Shown here: in pieces, positions 1 through 4,229 of the stretch | Numbering within the stretch: position 1 is the first letter of the stretch | Layout: each line of letters opens with the position of its first letter | Source of the DNA: an uncultured bacterium | Lineage (GTDB): Bacteria > Armatimonadota > UBA5829 > DSUL01 | DNA: 7,272 bases | Direction of reading: 5' to 3' | Assembly: GCA_937967775.1 (NCBI GenBank) | Contig: CALCJH010000304.1 | Coordinates: 1-7,272 of the forward strand | Position numbers and translations under genes: made by a program | Notes under the pieces: model-generated | What the model was told of the DNA's origin: nothing | The model's database searches: none | What the model saw: only the letters and a program-made list of their open reading frames with translations

Positions 1-2
1 CT

Positions 3-578
3 GTTCCTGATGCGGTGGAAAAAGCCGTGCCCGCGCCTGCCGCCCCGGAGCCTGCGCCGGACGAGCGCATCTTCCCGGAGGACAAGACGCTTGAGACCAT
101 CAGCCCGGAGGCCCGGCGGCTGGCTGAGGCGGCGGCAAAGACAGGGCCTTCGCTTCAGGGACCGTGGGTCTATATGGTGCTGGGAGCCCTCGCGCTTCTG
201 GTGCTGGCCGGGCTCTGGATGCTGGTTTCCTTCCGCAGGGCGTTGCGGGAGATCTCGGGAGGCGCGGCCGCTGTTCGCGGGGGAGCCCGGGACACCGGCG
301 AGCTAATGCTAGTGGCCGTCCGCAACCTGGGCCGCAACAGCCGCCTGTTCTGGTTCAAGGCCGGGGAACGGGATGTGTTCGTCTCCACCGGGGCTGAGAC
401 ACAGATATTGCTGCCCGAAGAGGAGCGCAGGCAGGAGGAGCCCGGTCGTCAGGTGGAAGAGCTTCGCCCGGCGGTAGCCCGGGTCTCCTCGGGGCGGCGG
501 CCGAGGAAGTCTCCGCCGCAGGAAGCTTCCGGCCCGGCGGAAGGCGAGGCCACCTCTCCTCCACAGCCCGAAAACTGA
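3..578 (+). CDS. Single-pass membrane protein, FliO-like layout, 5' partial
   Basis: The reading frame is open to the left edge, so the GTG at 15 need not be the start and the gene is probably 5'-truncated. Counting from that GTG, residues 1-50 are Pro/Ala/Glu-rich and probably disordered. Residues 51-73 form one strong membrane helix followed by RR, which predicts N-out, C-in topology. Residues 96-133 look like a small beta-rich domain (VAVRNLGRNSRLFWFKAG, then DVFVSTGAETQILL). The tail to the stop is charged, rich in Pro/Glu/Arg, and probably disordered. One helix followed by a short cytoplasmic beta segment of the form 'LG..SRLFWFKAGERDVFV' resembles the FliO/MopB export-apparatus family, but the match is weak and no other flagellar gene is visible. 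The stop lies 24 nt before the next gene, in the same frame. The membrane call is firm; the family is a guess. Confidence 0.6.
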   Translation, partial: VPDAVEKAVPAPAAPEPAPDERIFPEDKTLETISPEARRLAEAAAKTGPSLQGPWVYMVLGALALLVLAGLWMLVSFRRALREISGGAAAVRGGARDTGELMLVAVRNLGRNSRLFWFKAGERDVFVSTGAETQILLPEEERRQEEPGRQVEELRPAVARVSSGRRPRKSPPQEASGPAEGEATSPPQPEN

Positions 579-602
579 GGCGCCTCTCCTGCGAAGCCGC
601 CT

Positions 603-1664
603 GTGAAGGATTCTGCAGCCTTGACCCCTGACAGCCTGCCGGAGCGCATCGAGGATACCCTTCAGCTGGAGGAGATGCTCAGCCGCCCGGATGACGCTCT
701 GGTGGAGTGCTTCCGCCGTCTGAAGGGCGATATCCTGGTGCTGGGCGCCGGGGGCAAGATGGGACCCACCCTGACGCGCATGGCCCGGCGCGCGAGCGAT
801 GCGGCCGTATCTGCAAGGCGCGTGATGGCGGCGTCGCGCTTCTCGCAGCCGGAGGCGCGACGCTCACTGGAGGAACATGGCGTAGAGGCCATCCCCTGCG
901 ATCTGTTGGATCGCCGGCAGGTTCAGGAGCTGCCGGACGCTGAAAATGTGGTGTTCATGGCCGGGATGAAGTTCGGCACCACCGGCAACGAGGCCCTGAC
1001 CTGGGCGATGAACACCCTGCTTCCCGCTCTGGTGTGCGAGCGCTTCCCGGATGCGCGTTTCTGCGTGTTCTCCACCGGCAACGTTTACGGCCTGACTCCG
1101 GTGGCCGGTGGGGGTTCGCGCGAGGACGACCCGCCGCGCCCGGAGGGCGAATACGCAATGAGCGCTCTGGGAAGGGAGCGCATTTTCGAGTACTTCAGCC
1201 GCACCGCTGGCTGCCGTGCTTCAATCATTCGTCTGAACTACGCCGTGGAGATGCGCTACGGCGTGCTGCACGATATCGCCTGCAGGATCCGGGACGGCGC
1301 TGAGGTGGATCTCTCGATGGGCTATGTGAACGTCATCTGGCAGGCGGACGCCAGCAGCATAGCCCTGCGGTCCCTGGAGCTCGCCTCTTGCCCGCCCCTT
1401 GTCCTGAACGTCACCGGGCCGGAGATCCTCTCCGTGCGCGAGACAGCGGAACAGTTGGCCCGCCTGATGAACCGTCCCGTGCAGTTCAGGGGGCAGGAGC
1501 GTCCGGATGCCCTTCTCAGCAACGCCGGACGGGTCTTCCAGCGGCTTGGCAGACCACAGGTCTCTGCGGACACCGTCATCCGGTGGACGGCGGACTGGGT
1601 GGGCCGAGGCGGAGCGTCTCTTGGCAAGCCGACTCACTTCGAAGAACGCGATGGCAAGTTCTGA
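603..1664 (+). CDS. Extended SDR: NAD(P)-dependent epimerase/dehydratase-like, catalytic Lys replaced
   Basis: A 353-residue cytosolic Rossmann-fold protein of the extended short-chain dehydrogenase superfamily. After a ~40-residue N-terminal segment comes beta1 and the dinucleotide-binding loop G48-A-G-G-K-M-G54 (GxxGxxG). Beta2 ends in S78-R79 rather than an acidic residue, which favours NADP(H) over NAD(H) (inference). D100-L-L-D is the usual motif after beta3. The active-site strand reads FSTGNVYG, with the catalytic Ser equivalent at S157. The YxxxK motif is Y184-A-M-S-A188, so Tyr is kept and Lys is Ala. Residues 267-330 have the NVTGPEILSVRETAEQLARLM substrate-side layout of sugar epimerases. 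The GTG at 603 is the first in-frame start after the previous stop, but it lacks a clear ribosome binding site. The gene overlaps the downstream aldolase by 14 nt, so both probably serve one pathway. The substrate is unknown. Confidence 0.85.
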   Translation: MKDSAALTPDSLPERIEDTLQLEEMLSRPDDALVECFRRLKGDILVLGAGGKMGPTLTRMARRASDAAVSARRVMAASRFSQPEARRSLEEHGVEAIPCDLLDRRQVQELPDAENVVFMAGMKFGTTGNEALTWAMNTLLPALVCERFPDARFCVFSTGNVYGLTPVAGGGSREDDPPRPEGEYAMSALGRERIFEYFSRTAGCRASIIRLNYAVEMRYGVLHDIACRIRDGAEVDLSMGYVNVIWQADASSIALRSLELASCPPLVLNVTGPEILSVRETAEQLARLMNRPVQFRGQERPDALLSNAGRVFQRLGRPQVSADTVIRWTADWVGRGGASLGKPTHFEERDGKF

Positions 1665-2715
1665 CTTCAGGAGCACACTTCAGAGAGGAGTCGTCATTCC
1701 TGCGTCTCCCCTGGCGCTGGATGCCCGCAGAAAGCTGGACGAGCGCAGGCAGCGGGCGCTCTGGCGCTACTATTCGGACGCGGGAGCCGGCGGGATCGCG
1801 GTGGGAGTGCACACCACGCAGTTCGCCATCCGCGACCCGCAGATCGGTCTGTTCCGGCCGCTTCTGGAGCTGGCGGCGGATGAGATGGACCGGCTGGACG
1901 GAGGGCGTGAGGAGCCGCTGGTGCGAATCGCCGGGATCTGCGGACAGACGGATCAGGCGGTCCGCGAGGCGGAGCAGGCGGCCGCTCTGGGATTTCACGC
2001 CGGGCTGCTGAGCCTGGCGGCCCTGAAGGACGCCGGTGAGCCGGAGCTGATCCGCCACTGCCGCGCCGTGGGCGAGGTCTTGCCCCTTGTGGGGTTCTAC
2101 CTGCAGCCCGCCGTGGGCGGGCGGGTTCTGCCGTACTCTTTCTGGCGCGAGTTCGCGGAGATCCCCTCTGTCGTGGCCATCAAAATCGCGCCGTTCAACC
2201 GGTATCAGACGCTGGATGTCGTCAGGGCGGTAGTCGAGGCCGCGCGTGACAACATCGCTTTATACACCGGCAACGATGATTCCATCGTTCACGATCTGAT
2301 CACGCCGTTTGTCCTGATGCGTAACGGGCGGCGCGTGGAGCGCCGGGTCGTCGGCGGTCTGCTGGGGCACTGGAGCGTCTGGACTCGCCGGGCGGTGGAG
2401 CTGCTTCACGAATGCCACGCTGCCCGCCGGCCAGAAGGCCGCGGAAGCCTGCCGGACCTTCTGGCTCTGGCGCATCAGATCACGGACTGCAACGCGGCTT
2501 TTTTCGACGCCGCGAACGCTTTCCGGGGTTGCATCGCGGGCATTCACGAGGTCCTACGCCGACAGGGACTGCTGGAAGGCATCTGGCTGCTGGACCCCGA
2601 GGAGCACCTGAGTCCCGGTCAACAGGACGAGATCGAACGCGTCTGCCGCGCCTACCCCCACCTGGCCGACGACGGATTCGTCCGGCTGCACCTGGACCGC
2701 TGGCTGGAGGGTTGA
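1651..2715 (+). CDS. DHDPS/N-acetylneuraminate lyase family aldolase, not typical DapA
   Basis: A 354-residue cytosolic class I (Schiff-base) aldolase or dehydratase of TIM-barrel type. GVVIPASPLALDARRKLDE (residues 13-31) is the first strand region. G52-V-H-T55-T56-Q replaces the GTTGE loop that binds a keto-acid carboxylate. Y150 (GFYLQP) and K178 (VVAIKIAP) are the catalytic Tyr and Schiff-base Lys, 28 residues apart as in E. coli DapA (Y133/K161). G207-N-D-D follows on a later strand. The Arg of the DapA YNxPxRTG motif is absent: position +5 from the Tyr is V155, although R158 lies nearby. The protein is ~50 residues longer than DapA because of its C-terminal part (280-354). The frame is open from an ATG at 1507, but the ATG at 1651 starts where family similarity begins (SDFRSTLQRGVVIPA) and has a weak GAAGAA upstream. 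The start lies inside the preceding SDR gene, suggesting coupled translation. Sugar-acid cleavage is plausible but not shown. Confidence 0.88.
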   Translation: MASSDFRSTLQRGVVIPASPLALDARRKLDERRQRALWRYYSDAGAGGIAVGVHTTQFAIRDPQIGLFRPLLELAADEMDRLDGGREEPLVRIAGICGQTDQAVREAEQAAALGFHAGLLSLAALKDAGEPELIRHCRAVGEVLPLVGFYLQPAVGGRVLPYSFWREFAEIPSVVAIKIAPFNRYQTLDVVRAVVEAARDNIALYTGNDDSIVHDLITPFVLMRNGRRVERRVVGGLLGHWSVWTRRAVELLHECHAARRPEGRGSLPDLLALAHQITDCNAAFFDAANAFRGCIAGIHEVLRRQGLLEGIWLLDPEEHLSPGQQDEIERVCRAYPHLADDGFVRLHLDRWLEG

Positions 2716-2724
2716 ACCGGCCGG

Positions 2725-3522
2725 CTACTGAACCTGCCGGATCACCGCCAGAAGCTCCTTCGCGGGCATCACCACCATCAAGTAGCTGGGACCACGTCCT
2801 GTAGCGCCGGTGACACGCCGGTACAGATGCATCCCCACGATCTTCCCGTCGGGAGTCAGTGCCAGCGCTCCCAGATCCGTATCCTCACCCGAGGGCGAAT
2901 AGGGGACGAAGTACATTTTCCGCGGCTTTGTGAAAATGCCCTTGACCTTCTCCACACCCGCCACCGTGATCCAGCTTCCGTCCTTTCCCAGACGCGACAC
3001 CAGCAGCAGATCATCCAGCAAACCCACCTCCGTCGAGGCCGAGAGTTCCACATACGGGAGGGATCCGGGGAGCTGGGCGCGCGGTTTCAAGACGGCGATG
3101 TCCAGGTCGCGGTCGCGAATGGCCACCTCCGCCGGGACCTCGCTGCCGTCGGAAAGGCGGATGGTGATGCTCTTGAGCTCGGCGGTGAAGCTCATCTGTC
3201 CGGCCTGTTCGTCCATCTGCTTCATGTACTCCGCGTACATATCCGAGGGATCCACGGCCGACAGGCTGACCAACACCAGACCGGACGGGCTGACTACGAT
3301 GCCCGTGCACTCGTTCTCCTGCTCCTCCTGGCTCGCCTCCCGTCCTCCGAAGGATGTCTTCAAGGAGGCCACCGACTTCACGGACACTACCGCTGCCTCG
3401 TGCTTCGCCACAACCGCTGTGGGGCCAGCCGTGTTTTCGGCCTCAGCCGAAGCCCTCATTGGGGCGAAGACAGCCACCGCCAGCGCGCACACGGCGGCGA
3501 GACTCGGGAATGACCTGCTCAT
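2725..3522 (-). CDS. Secreted trypsin-fold (HtrA-like) protein lacking catalytic His and Ser
   Basis: A 265-residue exported protein. Residues 1-26 are a signal peptide (MSRSFP, a hydrophobic core, then ASA before the likely cleavage), so it acts outside the cytoplasmic membrane. The rest resembles a degenerate S1C/HtrA protease domain without a PDZ domain. C72-T-G-I-V-V-S-P-S-G aligns with the GSGFIIxxxG strand. VLVSLSAVDPSD aligns with ILTNNHVVxxAD, placing S88 where the catalytic His should be. DRDLDIAVLK aligns with the Asp region, with D141 retained. TDLGALALTPDGKIVGM aligns with GNSGGPLxNxxGxVIGI, placing L217 where the nucleophilic Ser should be. With two triad residues missing, proteolysis is unlikely and a binding or scaffold role fits better (inference). 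It lies 57 nt downstream of a phosphatase gene on the same strand and is convergent with the aldolase gene, with a 9-nt gap. The start is supported by an upstream GGAGAGGAG. The alignment was made by eye. Confidence 0.75.
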   Translation of the reverse strand: MSRSFPSLAAVCALAVAVFAPMRASAEAENTAGPTAVVAKHEAAVVSVKSVASLKTSFGGREASQEEQENECTGIVVSPSGLVLVSLSAVDPSDMYAEYMKQMDEQAGQMSFTAELKSITIRLSDGSEVPAEVAIRDRDLDIAVLKPRAQLPGSLPYVELSASTEVGLLDDLLLVSRLGKDGSWITVAGVEKVKGIFTKPRKMYFVPYSPSGEDTDLGALALTPDGKIVGMHLYRRVTGATGRGPSYLMVVMPAKELLAVIRQVQ

Positions 3523-3532
3523 CCGAATGATG

Positions 3533-3541
3533 CTCCTCTCC
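3533..3541 (-). promoter_or_regulatory. Ribosome binding site of the trypsin-fold protein
   Basis: Read on the - strand this is GGAGAGGAG, 10 nt before the ATG at 3522. It fixes the start of the secreted protein. One nucleotide separates it from the stem of the hairpin at 3543-3567, so folding of the leader could affect its access. Confidence 0.7.
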
Positions 3542-3542
3542 G

Positions 3543-3567
3543 GAGAAGCGCCCGCAGGGCGCTTCTC
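3543..3567 (-). other. Perfect 11-bp hairpin between phosphatase and trypsin-fold genes
   Basis: The arms GAGAAGCGCCC (3543-3553) and GGGCGCTTCTC (3557-3567) are exact reverse complements with a 3-nt loop. The hairpin begins 12 nt past the phosphatase stop codon on the - strand and ends 1 nt before the ribosome binding site of the next gene. No T-run follows it on either strand, so it is not a textbook intrinsic terminator. It could protect the upstream mRNA, act as a processing site, or tune translation of the downstream gene. The structure is certain; its role is not. Confidence 0.65.
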
Positions 3568-3579
3568 ACGATGCGTTCC

Positions 3580-4050
3580 TTACGCTCCCGCGCCGCAGTC
3601 TCCTGCGGAGCCGCGGCGGTGGGAGCTGCGGCGCAGACGAAAGTATTCCTCAACGAACAGTATTTGCTTGGCCGTCTGCGGCAGTCCCACCCGCTCGAAA
3701 GCTTCCTCAACGGAATCCTGCCAAAGGCTCAGCCAGGCCGCAGCCACCGTGCGGCTCCGGCCGATTCCCGCGTAACAGTGGACGTAGATGGGAAGCCCCT
3801 GTTCTGCCCAGGAATCCATATCCTCTCGCAGGCTGTCCATCTGCTCCAGGGAGGGCACGGAGAAATCCTCCACCTCCTCCGTCCGGTGCGCCATCCCCGC
3901 ATCCCGGATGGCTTCGGCAATCAAGAATGATACCGAATGCAGGGAGATCACCGCTTCGATTCCCTCACGCCCCAGGCGCTCAACGTCCTCGCGCGTCCGC
4001 GGCAGAGAGCCCACCGCCAGAACGCCGGGGAGGGCCCAGCGCAGATCCAT
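3580..4050 (-). CDS. Dual-specificity/tyrosine phosphatase-like protein
   Basis: A 156-residue cytosolic protein with the cysteine phosphatase P-loop H91-C92-Y-A-G-I-G-R98-S-R-T, a clear HCxxGxxRS/T motif. C92 is the nucleophile and R98 binds phosphate. E61-D62-F-S-V-P matches the 'DxxxP' general-acid loop of small dual-specificity phosphatases, making D62 the likely acid. The N-terminal GVLAVGSLPRTREDVERLGREGIEAVISLH follows the usual 'start, strand, helix, strand' order of this family. The length is that of a minimal DUSP domain with no regulatory extension; the last ~16 residues are Gly/Ser/Arg-rich. The substrate may be a phosphoprotein, phospholipid or other phosphate ester and cannot be decided from sequence. 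The ATG at 4050 has AGAGGTGA just upstream. The gene is first in a likely two-gene - strand unit with the secreted trypsin-fold protein and is divergent from the large surface-protein gene. Confidence 0.88.
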   Translation of the reverse strand: MDLRWALPGVLAVGSLPRTREDVERLGREGIEAVISLHSVSFLIAEAIRDAGMAHRTEEVEDFSVPSLEQMDSLREDMDSWAEQGLPIYVHCYAGIGRSRTVAAAWLSLWQDSVEEAFERVGLPQTAKQILFVEEYFRLRRSSHRRGSAGDCGAGA

Positions 4051-4054
4051 TGCG

Positions 4055-4062
4055 TCACCTCT
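4055..4062 (-). promoter_or_regulatory. Ribosome binding site of the phosphatase gene
   Basis: On the - strand this reads AGAGGTGA, 4 nt before the ATG at 4050. It supports that start. No convincing - strand -35/-10 pair was found farther upstream. Confidence 0.6.
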
Positions 4063-4101
4063 TCTTTTCCTGACCTCGCAAAAATAACAGTTTCACTCGC
4101 C

Positions 4102-4125
4102 TTCCACATGGCGTATCCTGTGGAA
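4102..4125. promoter_or_regulatory. Dyad TTCCACA-N10-TGTGGAA, candidate operator
   Basis: Two exact 7-nt inverted half-sites (4102-4108 and 4119-4125) lie 17 nt apart centre to centre, in the only intergenic space between the divergent phosphatase and surface-protein genes. The dyad spans the candidate -35 element and spacer and ends at the base before the candidate -10. That is a classic position for repressor binding. It could instead be a hairpin in a - strand leader. No known regulator motif was recognised. Confidence 0.45.
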
Positions 4126-4131
4126 TAGAAT
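4103..4131 (+). promoter_or_regulatory. Candidate sigma-70-type promoter of the large surface-protein gene
   Basis: TCCACA (4103-4108, 4 of 6 matches to TTGACA) and TAGAAT (4126-4131, 5 of 6 matches to TATAAT) are separated by exactly 17 nt. Transcription would begin near 4138, about 90 nt before the start codon at 4230. The overlap with the dyad at 4102-4125 adds weight. In GC-rich DNA such matches can still occur by chance. Confidence 0.4.
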
Positions 4132-4137
4132 TAGGGT

Positions 4138-4156
4138 TGTTGCGACTTCCGCAACA
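4138..4156 (+). other. 5' UTR stem-loop next to the predicted transcription start
   Basis: TGTTGCG (4138-4144) and CGCAACA (4150-4156) pair perfectly over 7 bp around the loop ACTTC. If the promoter at 4103-4131 is used, the mRNA would begin with this hairpin, an arrangement known to protect transcripts from 5'-dependent decay. It could alternatively be a second protein-binding palindrome. Confidence 0.4.
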
Positions 4157-4214
4157 GCCTGAAACGGTGCTTTGCCGCGGGATTCGACCGCTTCTGAGTC
4201 CCGCCAGTTCATAC

Positions 4215-4220
4215 GGGAGG
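4215..4220 (+). promoter_or_regulatory. Ribosome binding site that sets the start of the surface protein
   Basis: GGGAGG lies 9 nt before the ATG at 4230. The frame is open farther upstream (a TTG at 4137), but this site and the signal peptide that follows the 4230 ATG mark the true start. Confidence 0.7.
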
Positions 4221-4229
4221 CTTCGTAAA

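Noticed and set aside
1507..1650. Upstream extension of the aldolase to the ATG at 1507
   Set aside because: The extra 48 residues overlap the SDR gene by over 150 nt and read as an out-of-frame shadow. Similarity to the family begins just after the ATG at 1651.
2716..2740. Bidirectional terminator between the convergent aldolase and trypsin-fold genes
   Set aside because: Only a 5-bp CCGGC/GCCGG stem is present, it overlaps the coding end of the - strand gene, and no T-run follows on either strand.
4137..4229. Extension of the surface protein to a TTG at 4137
   Set aside because: It would bury the signal peptide ~31 residues inside the protein, and the ribosome binding site at 4215-4220 fits the ATG at 4230.
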